DNA of 37,854 nt. It comes from Stenotrophomonas maltophilia (lineage in GTDB: Bacteria; Pseudomonadota; Gammaproteobacteria; Xanthomonadales; Xanthomonadaceae). Shown piece after piece: positions 19,138 through 26,411 of this stretch; within the stretch, counting starts at the first letter, position 1; each line of letters begins with the position of its first letter. The position numbers were made by a program, and so were the translations under genes. The notes below the pieces were generated by a model. That model worked only from the letters and a program-made list of their open reading frames with translations, did not search any database and was not told the DNA's origin. Location: contig NZ_RAUX01000001.1 of assembly GCF_013464485.1 (NCBI RefSeq), forward strand, positions 195,497 to 233,350, given 5' to 3'.

Positions 19138-20244
19138 TCAATTGTCCAGATCGTTGCGCGCGCTGGCTGCGTTGCTGATGATGGCGGTGAACGGCAACAG
19201 CTGGTTCACGAAGCGGCTCCAGCGTGTCACGCCAGCTGCGCCCACGAACACGACGTCACCCGGCTGCAGGTTGAACTGGCTGGCAACGGCGAATGCGGAG
19301 GGCGACTTGGCTTCCAGGTGGAACACCTGCGACGGCGTGTCCTGGAGGTCGTTCGAGCCACGGATCACGTAGACCGCGTTGCCGTTGGAGGTGGTCTGCA
19401 GCAGACCGCGCGCGCGACCCAGCGCCTGGCTCAGTGAGATCCCGCCGGTCTTGAAGCTCATGGCGCCGGGCTGGTTCACTTCACCGACGACAAAGACTTC
19501 CTTGCGGTCGAGATACGGCACATACAGGTGATCGCCCGCCTTGAGGAAGACGTTCGTATCGCCGCCGCCATTGCGGCCCAGCTCGTCAAGATCAATGGTG
19601 AAGGTGGTGCCGTCGCGGGTGAGGCGGACGCCGGACAGGTCGGCCTGTGCCGGGTCGAGGCCTGCCTGGCTGATGGCATCACCGAGGGTGAGCGGAGTGA
19701 CCGTCAGTGCCACCGTGGCCGGCTGGCGCGATGCGCCGGTGACCCACACGCGCTGGCTGGCATAGGTCAGCATCGAGACATCCACCTGCGGCGCTTCGAT
19801 GTAGCGGGCCAGTCGGGTGGTGATCTCTTCACGCAGCTCGGCGGGTGTCTTGCCGGCGGCGGTGACCTTGCCGATATAGGGGTAGAACAGCGTGCCGTCG
19901 GACTGCACCAGGCGGCCGGCTGCACTGAGTTGCTGCTGCGGGCCTGCCGGGACAGTCAGTTCGGGATGATCCCAGACTGTGATGTACAGGATGTCGCCTG
20001 CACCGATCTGATAGGGCCCGGGCTGGTACTGCATCAACGAGGCCGGAAGCCCGGGGGCGCTCTTTGCGCCGCGCTCCATGGCGATGAGCTTGGGCGTGAT
20101 CGGAATCAACTCGATCTGGTCGTTGCCAATCTGCTGGCTGCTACCCATCAGGGAGTTCGAGCGCATGTGCTGGCCGGGGGCCCACATGCAGCCTGACATG
20201 GTGAGGGTGAACGCCATGGCGGCGACGAGACGCTTGCAGTCCAT
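19138..20244 (-). CDS. wza: Wza/GfcE-type outer-membrane polysaccharide export channel
   Basis: A 368-residue lipoprotein (lipobox TMSGC, Cys19) of the Wza family, the normal length. The polysaccharide-export domain starts at YQIGAGDILYITVWDHPELT and includes the DGTLFYPYIGKV and TPAELREEIT motifs. Two SLBB domains follow (VWVTGASRQPATVALT..., VFVVGEVNQPGAMSFKTGGISL). The C-terminal amphipathic helix around VTRWSRFVNQLLPFTAIIS would form the outer-membrane pore. It is the partner of Wzc in the facing operon. AGGA lies ten bases before ATG 20244. It is the second gene of the gfc-like operon, whereas in the E. coli order gfcE is last. Confidence 0.94.
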   Translation of the reverse strand: MDCKRLVAAMAFTLTMSGCMWAPGQHMRSNSLMGSSQQIGNDQIELIPITPKLIAMERGAKSAPGLPASLMQYQPGPYQIGAGDILYITVWDHPELTVPAGPQQQLSAAGRLVQSDGTLFYPYIGKVTAAGKTPAELREEITTRLARYIEAPQVDVSMLTYASQRVWVTGASRQPATVALTVTPLTLGDAISQAGLDPAQADLSGVRLTRDGTTFTIDLDELGRNGGGDTNVFLKAGDHLYVPYLDRKEVFVVGEVNQPGAMSFKTGGISLSQALGRARGLLQTTSNGNAVYVIRGSNDLQDTPSQVFHLEAKSPSAFAVASQFNLQPGDVVFVGAAGVTRWSRFVNQLLPFTAIISNAASARNDLDN

Positions 20245-20274
20245 CGTTAATCATTCCTGGCCCGAACGGGCATG

Positions 20275-20309
20275 AAAAAGCCCTCGCCGAACTGCCGCCC
20301 GGCGAGGGC
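20275..20309 (-). terminator. Intrinsic terminator/attenuator between yjbE and wza
   Basis: Read on the minus strand, a perfect 10-bp stem (GCCCTCGCCG / CGGCGAGGGC) with a ten-base loop is followed directly by TTTTTC. It lies 24 bases after the yjbE stop and before the wza ribosome site. It would end most transcripts after yjbE and let a fraction through to wza-yjbFGH, giving more of the small protein. Confidence 0.82.
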
Positions 20310-20333
20310 GTGGGTACTACAACGGCGTTTCGA

Positions 20334-20630
20334 TCAGCGGGTGCCGGTCGTACCGGTTGAGCCGGTGGTGCCGCCCGGCGGATTGGTGGTGCCGCCGTTG
20401 TTGTTGCCGGCATCGTCGCTGCTGCTGTCTGCGGCGACGCTGTAGACCACAGCTGCGGCTGCAACGCCGAGACCGATGGATGCAGCGGTGGTCAGGGTGC
20501 CAGAGGCAGCGGCGCCAGCGGCTTCGGCGCTCGCAACTTCGGCGCTGGTTTCGGTGGCGACAGGAGCTTCCTGAGCGAACACCGGCGAGGACAGACCCAG
20601 CAGGGCCAGGGCGGCAATCATCTTCTTCAT
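20334..20630 (-). CDS. yjbE: YjbE/GfcA-like small secreted Thr-rich protein
   Basis: A 98-residue protein with a signal peptide (cleavage after SPVFA, about residue 19), an Ala/Ser/Glu-rich stretch, a hydrophobic SIGLGVAAAAVVYSVAA segment and a low-complexity Gly/Thr/Asn tail ending GTTGTR. This is the architecture of YjbE/GfcA, first gene of the exopolysaccharide operons yjbEFGH and gfcABCDE. Its biochemical role is unknown. ATG 20630 has AGGAG nine bases upstream. A terminator hairpin follows, which suggests that it is made in excess over the rest of the operon. Confidence 0.8.
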   Translation of the reverse strand: MKKMIAALALLGLSSPVFAQEAPVATETSAEVASAEAAGAAASGTLTTAASIGLGVAAAAVVYSVAADSSSDDAGNNNGGTTNPPGGTTGSTGTTGTR

Positions 20631-20672
20631 CTACGGGGTCTCCTACTCCGTGAGGGAAATTTTTCCACCGCT

Positions 20673-20702
20673 ATGTTGGCGGCTATTCGTTTGCTCTGTC
20701 AA
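20673..20702 (-). promoter_or_regulatory. Candidate sigma-70 promoter of the yjbE operon
   Basis: On the minus strand a perfect TTGACA (20697-20702) is followed after 18 bases by CAACAT (20673-20678), a weak -10 that keeps the conserved A2, A5 and T6. The transcript would begin about 35 bases before the yjbE ATG. The promoter lies in the short gap after the PAP2 gene, so the export operon can be transcribed independently of it. Confidence 0.55.
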
Positions 20703-20739
20703 GGTACATGAAGGAAATGTGGGGTGCCCTTTGCAGTTC

Positions 20740-21330
20740 TCAGGAGTGCTGGAAAAGCTCAGTCCTGCCGGAGATGAATTTTGCCAGTGCGATGACCAGT
20801 TGATGGGTCTGGATATCAGGCAGCGTGAGGGGCAGGAACATTCCGGCAAGCACAGCGGCCGTGGCGGTCACAGCACTCGGGCGTCTGGAAGGTGCTGTGC
20901 CGCGCAGCGCCCATGCGCTGCAGCCCAGGCCGAGGCCCAGCCCGGCGATGACTTCAGAGAGGCTGTGCGCGTGCAGGGGGATGCGGGACCAGGCAATGGC
21001 CACCGCCAACAACACCCCGCTCATCAGGGCGGCCATCCGGGCGCGTCTTTCGGGTCCCGCCAGCAGCACCCCGACCAATGGATACACGGCGCTGGACATC
21101 GCCGCGTGCCCTGAGAAACCGGTGAAGTGCAGGCTCTTGATGCCGATACCCCAGCCCATGAAGGCCAGCTTGGATGCAAGCGTCACACAGGCGGCCACTG
21201 CGATGGCGCTGAGCCATCGCGCCTTCAGGCCCGTTTCGCTGCGGGGCAGGGTGAGCAGCAGCACCAGCGCCATTGGCAGAAGCCAACGGCTGTCACCGAG
21301 GGCGGAAAGGGACGACCAGACAATCTGCAT
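20740..21330 (-). CDS. PAP2-family membrane phosphatase
   Basis: A 196-residue protein with five or six membrane helices and the PAP2 phosphatase motifs 2 and 3: SGH (73-75) in FTGFSGHAAMSSAVYP, and SRIPLHAHSLSEVIAG with Arg116, His122 and Glu126 in place of the more common Asp. Motif 1 (KX6RP) is not clear. Members dephosphorylate lipid phosphates such as undecaprenyl pyrophosphate or phosphatidic acid phosphates. Lying next to an exopolysaccharide operon, recycling of the lipid carrier is a reasonable guess. No obvious Shine-Dalgarno precedes ATG 21330, so the start is uncertain. Confidence 0.75.
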   Translation of the reverse strand: MQIVWSSLSALGDSRWLLPMALVLLLTLPRSETGLKARWLSAIAVAACVTLASKLAFMGWGIGIKSLHFTGFSGHAAMSSAVYPLVGVLLAGPERRARMAALMSGVLLAVAIAWSRIPLHAHSLSEVIAGLGLGLGCSAWALRGTAPSRRPSAVTATAAVLAGMFLPLTLPDIQTHQLVIALAKFISGRTELFQHS

Positions 21331-21398
21331 CGATGGGGCGGGCGGGAGCGGGGAACGTCAGCTTAGGGGTGTTTGCCTGTCCACAGCCTTTCGATGGC

Positions 21399-21427
21399 TT
21401 GGTCCATTCAGCCAGACGCGGTATCCT
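21399..21427 (+). promoter_or_regulatory. Candidate promoter of tRNA-Arg
   Basis: TTGGTC (21399-21404) and TATCCT (21422-21427) are separated by exactly 17 bases. A start about seven bases after the -10 would lie some eight bases before the mature tRNA, as is typical for bacterial tRNA genes. Neither box is a full consensus match. Confidence 0.5.
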
Positions 21428-21441
21428 TCTCCGCTGCCAAT

Positions 21442-21518
21442 GGCCCCGTAGCTCAGCTGGATAGAGCGTCCCCCTCCTAAGGGGAAGGTCGCCCGTTCGA
21501 ATCGGGCCGGGGTCACCA
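21442..21518 (+). tRNA. tRNA-Arg (anticodon CCT)
   Basis: A 77-base cloverleaf with an encoded CCA. The acceptor stem GGCCCCG/CGGGGTC has one G-T pair. The D arm is GCTC...GAGC. The anticodon stem is TCCCC/GGGGA around the loop CTCCTAA with anticodon CCT, which reads AGG. The T arm is GCCCG-TTCGAAT-CGGGC. AGG is a rare codon in a GC-rich genome; tRNA-Arg(CCT) genes are frequent integration targets, and the 3' end of this one is duplicated downstream. Confidence 0.97.
21482..21518 (+). repeat. attL-like copy: 3' end of tRNA-Arg
   Basis: These 37 bases (anticodon-stem 3' side through CCA) recur at 22312-22348 with 36 of 37 identities. The only difference is T at 21513 against G at 22343. Direct repeats of a tRNA 3' end are the usual att pair left by tyrosine-recombinase islands or prophages. 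Confidence 0.8.
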
Positions 21519-22311
21519 GAATCAATGGCTTGTGGCATTTGGCCGGCTTGCTGAATGTCTTGACGCGCCATTTGCTCGGTCGAGGCGGCAAGCCTCCATC
21601 GCGCGGCCCCAGCGGCAGGTGCGGCTGAATGGTGCCGGAGTTCTACACCGTCGGCGCCATCCTCGCTGGGGAGACTTGAGCTGAGGTCATCTATCCCGCC
21701 TTTTCTCACGAAGGGCGAGGAATGCGGCAATTGCGCTTGCAGCGACGCCCAGCAAAAAGCCGAGGACCATTCCGTCGAACCAACCCAAGCTCGCCACATT
21801 GCCCCCATGCAAAGATTGGTGCGCGAATAGCGCTCTGCTGCTTGTGTTGTACTGCGAAGGGGAAAGGTATGGCCCCGGGCTTTCGCGGGCCTTACAGAGC
21901 TCAGTTCGCGTCTTGGTGTCGCCAATCCCAGGCGATCTGCACCAGCAGATTCAAGCTGTTGTTCCGCGGCGCGTTCACCGCGCGGCTGAGGTGGTGGGCC
22001 TCCATTACGTAGCCAAAAGGCACCGCGGCCAGCGCGTAATCAGCGCCGCGCCGGCGCCCGGTCAGGACGATTCAGGCATAGCGTTGTTGCATTCGCAGGA
22101 TCTTCGACCGCCGGCCCGACCTGCCGCCGTCCCGCGAGCAGCAGCAACCGGTTCGGCAATTGGCCGGCGTCACGGCCAGCATCCCGACAATGGCTGTGAC
22201 CTTCGCGAGGTTCAGGAGTCGGAGCTAATGTGAGCGGACGCCACGTTGAGTGACGGCCTCGATGTAGTGAGCCTGTCGACGCTTCAGGAACCTGGAAATC
22301 TCCGCCTTGAT
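21519..22311. other. Degenerate segment between the two tRNA 3'-end repeats, no intact gene
   Basis: About 790 bases lie between the repeats. I see no integrase and no frame with a convincing start, ribosome site and family likeness. One minus-strand open stretch (22071 down to the TGA at 21901-21903) reads like the C-terminal end of a real protein (...GYVMEAHHLSRAVNAP..., ...QIAWDWRHQDAN), but it has no proper start and I cannot assign it. The segment is best read as the scar of a mostly deleted mobile element. Confidence 0.55.
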
Positions 22312-22348
22312 GGGAAGGTCGCCCGTTCGAATCGGGCCGGGGGCACCA
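22312..22348 (+). repeat. attR-like copy of the tRNA-Arg 3' end
   Basis: It matches 21482-21518 in 36 of 37 positions, including the T arm, the acceptor 3' strand and CCA. No 5' half of a tRNA precedes it, so it is not a functional gene. It lies 36 bases past the stop of the DapA-family gene. Confidence 0.8.
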
Positions 22349-22384
22349 TCCGCGACAGCCGCGCAGCACCCGCTTGCCGGGGTT

Positions 22385-23275
22385 CTACAGCAACCGCAGC
22401 CCACCCAGCACCGTCGCCACGTCCTCCCGCTCGCCACCCCGCAGCCCCTGCAACGGCAGCGGCAGGCAGTCCTCGCCGCACAGCCCCAGCAGCGCCGCCG
22501 CGCAGGCCATGACGCGAATCCCGCCCAACCGGTCATACAGCGACCACAGCGGTGCCAGTCGTGCGGAGAGGGCAATGGCACCCTCGGCATCGCTGCTACC
22601 CACGGCGCGCATGATCTGCAGCCCGACCTCCGGGAACAACCCCGCCGTGCTGGAGTACCAGCCATCACACCCCGCCAGCAGTCCGCGCACGGCCGAGGCG
22701 TCGCCGCTGATGCCGAGCGTCACGTGCGCGGGGATGCTGGCGCGCAGCGCGCTGACACGTGCGACCGCTTCAGCCGGATCTTCGGGCAGGCGAGGAATCT
22801 TGATCGAGGCGACGTTGGGCAACGCAGCGATGCGCCCATGCAGGGCATCGGAGAACTGGAAGTGCGTAGTACGAGGATTGTCGTAGACGCAGATGGGCGT
22901 GCGCACCGCGGCACATATGGTTTCGAAAAGGCCCTGCACTTCATGGTCTCTCAGGGGCTGGTAGGACACGGGGGCGAGCAGCAGGCCGGCAGCACCCGCA
23001 TCCTCGGCATCCAGCGCCAGTTCCAGCACATCGCGGGTACGCAGTGCGCCGATGCCGGCGATCACCGGTACGTCCCCGGCATGCGCGAGTGCTTCGCGCA
23101 GCACCCGCTTGCGCTCGGGCTTTTCAAGATAGGCGTAGCTGCCCGTAGAGCCCAGGACGCCCATTGAATCAACACCGGAATCGGCCAGGCGCTCGACCAG
23201 TCCGGAAAACGCCTGGGCGTCGATGCCGGTTTCCGAAAGTGGGGTGAGTGGAAACGCACCGAGACCTTTGAACAT
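22385..23275 (-). CDS. DapA-family (dihydrodipicolinate synthase / N-acetylneuraminate lyase superfamily) aldolase
   Basis: A 296-residue class I aldolase-type TIM barrel of the DHDPS/NAL superfamily. The Schiff-base lysine is Lys159 in ASIKIPR, and the catalytic Tyr region is CVYDNPRTT (Tyr131). The pyruvate-binding loop reads GSTGSYAYL (42-50) instead of the GTTGE of true DapA, so it probably handles another 2-oxo acid. It is a lone gene with its own ribosome site (GGGAG before ATG 23275), ending next to the tRNA-derived repeat. The substrate cannot be predicted; lysine biosynthesis is unlikely. Confidence 0.82.
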   Translation of the reverse strand: MFKGLGAFPLTPLSETGIDAQAFSGLVERLADSGVDSMGVLGSTGSYAYLEKPERKRVLREALAHAGDVPVIAGIGALRTRDVLELALDAEDAGAAGLLLAPVSYQPLRDHEVQGLFETICAAVRTPICVYDNPRTTHFQFSDALHGRIAALPNVASIKIPRLPEDPAEAVARVSALRASIPAHVTLGISGDASAVRGLLAGCDGWYSSTAGLFPEVGLQIMRAVGSSDAEGAIALSARLAPLWSLYDRLGGIRVMACAAALLGLCGEDCLPLPLQGLRGGEREDVATVLGGLRLL

Positions 23276-23383
23276 GCGATCTCCCGAACATGGGGTGGGC
23301 TGGACGCCTGGGATTGTTTAATGTCCTATGACATGACTCAAGTGCCGCCATGCAGCGTGCCTGCCCACCACGAACGACGCACC

Positions 23384-23857
23384 ATGAGCGCGATGAAATC
23401 GAACATCTGCCCCGTCCAGCCTTCGCACTATGCCGCTATCGCCGGTTGGCCGGAATCGGCCGAGGCCTCCCAGCGCTGGGCGGGGCCCGGCGTACCGTTT
23501 CCCTTGCCGCCGGACCGGTTCGCGCATGCGCTTGATCTTGCGGCACGCCCTGGCTGGGTGCTGCTGGACGAGCAGGGCCAGTGCCTGGGTTTCGGCCAGT
23601 ACTGGATGACTGCAGCCGACACAGCGCACCTGGGCCGCATCATTGTTTCCCCGCATGTACGGGGGCACGGGTTGGGGCGGGCGCTGATGCAGGCGCTGAG
23701 TGCACAGGCCATGCGCGAAGACGGCATCCAGCGCCTCACCCTGCGCGTCTATCGTGACAACACGGCTGCCGTGGCCCTGTACCGCGATCTCGGTTTCCAT
23801 CAGGTGGAAGCGTCCTCAACGCCGGAACTTCTGTTCATGCAGCGCACGTCGGACTGA
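23384..23857 (+). CDS. GNAT-family N-acetyltransferase
   Basis: A protein of about 157 residues with the GNAT fold. The acetyl-CoA motif A is LGRIIVSPHVRGHGLGRALMQAL, including R-G-H-G-L-G, and it is followed by LTLRVYRDNTAAVALYRDLGF, the usual beta5-alpha4 region. The open frame reaches back to ATG 23321, but the homologous region begins just after 23384, and ATG 23393 is also possible; none has a strong ribosome site. The substrate is unknown (protein N-terminus, amino acid or small molecule). It is divergent from the DapA-family gene. Confidence 0.8.
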   Translation: MSAMKSNICPVQPSHYAAIAGWPESAEASQRWAGPGVPFPLPPDRFAHALDLAARPGWVLLDEQGQCLGFGQYWMTAADTAHLGRIIVSPHVRGHGLGRALMQALSAQAMREDGIQRLTLRVYRDNTAAVALYRDLGFHQVEASSTPELLFMQRTSD

Positions 23858-23864
23858 ATCCTGC

Positions 23865-24422
23865 TCAAGCCGGTGTGGTGGCCTGCAGAGCACACCATTG
23901 CTCGCGGGTGATGCGGCTGATGTGTTCGGTGCGGTAGTCGCCAAGGAAGCTGTTGAACTTGTTCACTTCGGTATGGTGATGCTGGAAACCGCATTTGCGC
24001 TGCGCGGTGAGCGATTGCTGGTTGTCAGCGAAGTAGCCGCACCACAGCGCTTCCAGCTCCAGCTGCATGAAGGCATGCCGCATCACTTCGCGCACCGCTT
24101 CGGGGACCAGCCCGCGGCCCCAGTACGGTACGCCGATCCAGTAGGCGATCTCGCCTTCGCGGTCACTGATCTCGAAGTTGCTGTCCGCGCCGATCAGGAT
24201 GCCGACACAGCCAATGGCGCGGCCGTCCTCGCGGTGCTGCAGTGCGTAGATCTCCGGCTGGTTGAAGACGGTGTGGATGACTTCGGTACTTTCCTCGACA
24301 CTGGTGTGCACCGGCCAACCGGCGATCGGACCCACGCGCGGGTCGCGGGCGTACTCGTACAGATCGGCGGCGTCGGTGTCGCGCCAGGGGCGCAGGATCA
24401 AGCGTTCGGTGTGAAGTTGCAT
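23865..24422 (-). CDS. RimJ/RimL-type GNAT acetyltransferase
   Basis: A 185-residue acetyltransferase of the Acetyltransf_3 (RimJ/RimL/SpeG-like) group. It begins MQLHTERLILRPWRDTDAADL, the classical start of the family, and has GEIAYWIGVPYWGRGLVPEAVREVMRHAF for acetyl-CoA binding and ADNQQSLTAQRKCGF near the end. ATG 24422 fits the family; a GTG at 24452 would add ten residues. It converges on the preceding GNAT gene with seven bases between stops. The substrate is unknown. Confidence 0.83.
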   Translation of the reverse strand: MQLHTERLILRPWRDTDAADLYEYARDPRVGPIAGWPVHTSVEESTEVIHTVFNQPEIYALQHREDGRAIGCVGILIGADSNFEISDREGEIAYWIGVPYWGRGLVPEAVREVMRHAFMQLELEALWCGYFADNQQSLTAQRKCGFQHHHTEVNKFNSFLGDYRTEHISRITREQWCALQATTPA

Positions 24423-24535
24423 GTCGATTCGAAAGGGGTAAAGAGAGTGCACAGGCTAGGTCGCCAGGCGCGGCCGGCCCAGAGCGGGACCTTGATGGTT
24501 TCGGTACTTTTCGCAACTGATGGCCAGGCCCGGGT

Positions 24536-25462
24536 ATGCTGGAGCCCGGAATACAGCCGGATTGGCCCATGGACCGCGTACCTCAGCTTCTGGACCAGGA
24601 CGAATCCATGCGTCTGGAGGTCAGCACGCTGGCCGAAGGGCAGGGCGTTCCGTTGTCGTTCGGTCACGCCTATCTGGCGGTACTGGTATGCGTCTCGGGG
24701 CGCGCGCGCTTTGCACTGAACTTCCGCGAGGTAGTGGTGCACCGTCATGACGCACTGGTGCTGGCAGAGGACACGCTGGCGCTGCTGCGGCAGCGCTCAC
24801 GCGGGTTTCTGGCCGTGGTCTGCCTGATGCCCAAGGCGCTGGCATCGGAGGTGGCGTATGTGCTGCCCAATGCACTGTTCAAGTTCCTGCATGATCAACC
24901 GCAGTGCCGGCCGTCGCCGCTGGATGTGCCGTTGCTGCAGGGATGGCTGCAGTTGATGATGGACGCGCAGCACAATGGTGGAACGCACCGGCACGTGATG
25001 CTGCGCAATCTGCTGCAGAGCTTCTTCCTGAAGATGGCTACGTTGCTGCCGAAGCAGAAGCGGGCGCCAACGCAGGTCAGCCGACGCGAGCGCCTGGCCT
25101 GGAACTTCTGGGAACTGGTCGGTGAGCGCAGCACGCGCCAACGCGACGTGCAGTCCTATGCCGACGCGCTGTGCATCACCCCGTTCTATCTTTCGCAGCT
25201 GACTCGCGAGTGCTTCGACGAAACGCCAAAGGCGTTGATTGATCGCCAGGTGGTGCTGGAGATCAAGGCGCTGCTGAGCTACAGCGAGCTGCCGATCGGC
25301 AGCATCGCCGAGCGCCTGCAGTTCGAAGATGCGTCCTACCTGTGCCGCTATTTCCGGCGGCATACCGGCCAATCGCTGACCGGCTACCGCCGGGCGGGGC
25401 AGGTCGGTATCAGTGCGATACGAACAACGGCGCCGGCACTTCTGCCAGCAGATCCTCGGTGA
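24536..25462 (+). CDS. AraC-family transcriptional regulator
   Basis: A protein of up to 308 residues with an N-terminal cupin-like sensing half (VCVSGRARFALNFREVVVHRHDALVL) and a C-terminal AraC double helix-turn-helix (about 205-290: DVQSYADALCITPFYLSQLTRE... then PIGSIAERLQFEDASYLCRYFRRHTGQSLTGYRR). Starts at 24536, 24569 or 24608 are all possible and none has a clear ribosome site. It is divergent from the RimJ/L-like gene over about 110 bases. The last 20 residues extend beyond the usual family end and overlap the convergent uspA gene by 53 bases. The ligand and target are unknown. Confidence 0.85.
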   Translation: MLEPGIQPDWPMDRVPQLLDQDESMRLEVSTLAEGQGVPLSFGHAYLAVLVCVSGRARFALNFREVVVHRHDALVLAEDTLALLRQRSRGFLAVVCLMPKALASEVAYVLPNALFKFLHDQPQCRPSPLDVPLLQGWLQLMMDAQHNGGTHRHVMLRNLLQSFFLKMATLLPKQKRAPTQVSRRERLAWNFWELVGERSTRQRDVQSYADALCITPFYLSQLTRECFDETPKALIDRQVVLEIKALLSYSELPIGSIAERLQFEDASYLCRYFRRHTGQSLTGYRRAGQVGISAIRTTAPALLPADPR

Positions 25463-26240
25463 CCCCGCCCAGCACCCGCTCCACCACCCGGCTGCGGCTG
25501 TAAGGCCCCAGCACCAGCAGATCGGCGCCGGCGTCCAGTACATGCTGGCGGATGGCCGCCGCGATGCCGCCCTGGCTTGAGCTGATGGACTGGATCTCCA
25601 CTTCAACGCCATGCCGCGACAGGTGCTGGGCCATCTCGGCACCAGGTGTGGCCTCGGCCTTGGGCGTGTCGACCATCAGCAGGTGTACCGCCTGCGCGCG
25701 GGCAAGCAGGGGCAATGCATCGGCCACCGCACGCCGTGCCTGCTTGCTGGCATTCCAGGCCACGACGATGCGTCGGCCGACCTGCTCGCCTTTCCAGTGT
25801 GGTGGCACCAGCAGCATCGGCACGCCGGTCTGGCGCAGGGTGCCCAGCGGGTGCCAACCAGAAGGGGCGCCGGGAGTACGCGGATAGCCGGCGATGATCA
25901 GGTCGCAGTACAGCGACTGCAGGGCCAAATCTGCGCCGCCCAGGTAATCCGAGACGATGCGCAGTTCGGTGCTGATCTGCAGCGGCTCGGACACGGCGCG
26001 CAGGTTCTGCATCAGCTGCGCGGTGCAGGCAGCATCCGCGCGCGCCTCGTGGTCCAGCGCGGCGGCGATGCCGGCTCCGCGTGCGAAACCGTTGGCGATG
26101 TCGGTGGGGTGTTGGGCGGTGGAGACTGCGACCAGATGTGCCTGCTGCGCCTGCGCCAGATGGGCGGCGAGGTTGAGAACGCGGTTCCCGGTGTCGCTGG
26201 CGTCGAACAGCACAGCGATATCGCGTAGTGGATGCAGCAT
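25410..26240 (-). CDS. Universal stress protein, two tandem UspA domains
   Basis: A 276-residue protein with two Usp domains. The first starts at RDIAVLFDASDTGNRVLNLA and ends ...LRQTGVPMLLVPP. The second starts at RRIVVAWNASKQARRAVADALPLL and ends LGPYSRSRVVERVLGGVTEDLL...APLFVSH. The ATP-binding loops are only partly canonical. Such proteins support survival under stress and may bind nucleotides; the exact role is unknown. ATG 26240 has AAGGAG eight bases upstream; an open frame to 26285 lacks this support. It is divergent from the TetR gene, which may control it. Confidence 0.85.
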   Translation of the reverse strand: MLHPLRDIAVLFDASDTGNRVLNLAAHLAQAQQAHLVAVSTAQHPTDIANGFARGAGIAAALDHEARADAACTAQLMQNLRAVSEPLQISTELRIVSDYLGGADLALQSLYCDLIIAGYPRTPGAPSGWHPLGTLRQTGVPMLLVPPHWKGEQVGRRIVVAWNASKQARRAVADALPLLARAQAVHLLMVDTPKAEATPGAEMAQHLSRHGVEVEIQSISSSQGGIAAAIRQHVLDAGADLLVLGPYSRSRVVERVLGGVTEDLLAEVPAPLFVSH

Positions 26241-26328
26241 GGCGTTGTCTCCTTCGATGCCTGTGACGCGTTCCCTGTCGTGCACCGACCCGGGTGCACC
26301 GGACGCATACCCGTTTTAGCGCAATGGT

Positions 26329-26374
26329 GATTCGGATGAATCAATCATGATTCAGTCTATTAATTGATGATTCA
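26329..26374. promoter_or_regulatory. Inverted-repeat operator candidate between uspA and tetR
   Basis: Two overlapping palindromes share a half-site: GATTC-GGAT-GAATC (26329-26342) and TGAATC-N6-GATTCA (26337-26354). A further GATTCA occurs at 26369-26374. The cluster sits in the divergent promoter region just upstream of the TetR gene, as expected of an autoregulatory operator. Confidence 0.55.
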
Positions 26375-26411
26375 TGCTAGCGTGAGGGTGAACCCATACC
26401 TCAGCGCTTTC

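Noticed and set aside
21293-21925. A 210-codon minus-strand frame containing a DPGPIRTGDLPLRRGTLYPAEL-type segment
   Set aside because: That segment is simply the antisense translation of the tRNA-Arg gene, a known source of false proteins; the frame also overlaps the PAP2 start.
22312-22348. A second tRNA gene
   Set aside because: Only the 3' half is present; there is no acceptor 5' strand, D arm or anticodon loop upstream.
22040-22369. A minus-strand frame beginning near the second tRNA-like repeat
   Set aside because: It includes the antisense of the tRNA 3' copy (PDSNGRPSHQ-type wording) and no other recognisable protein.
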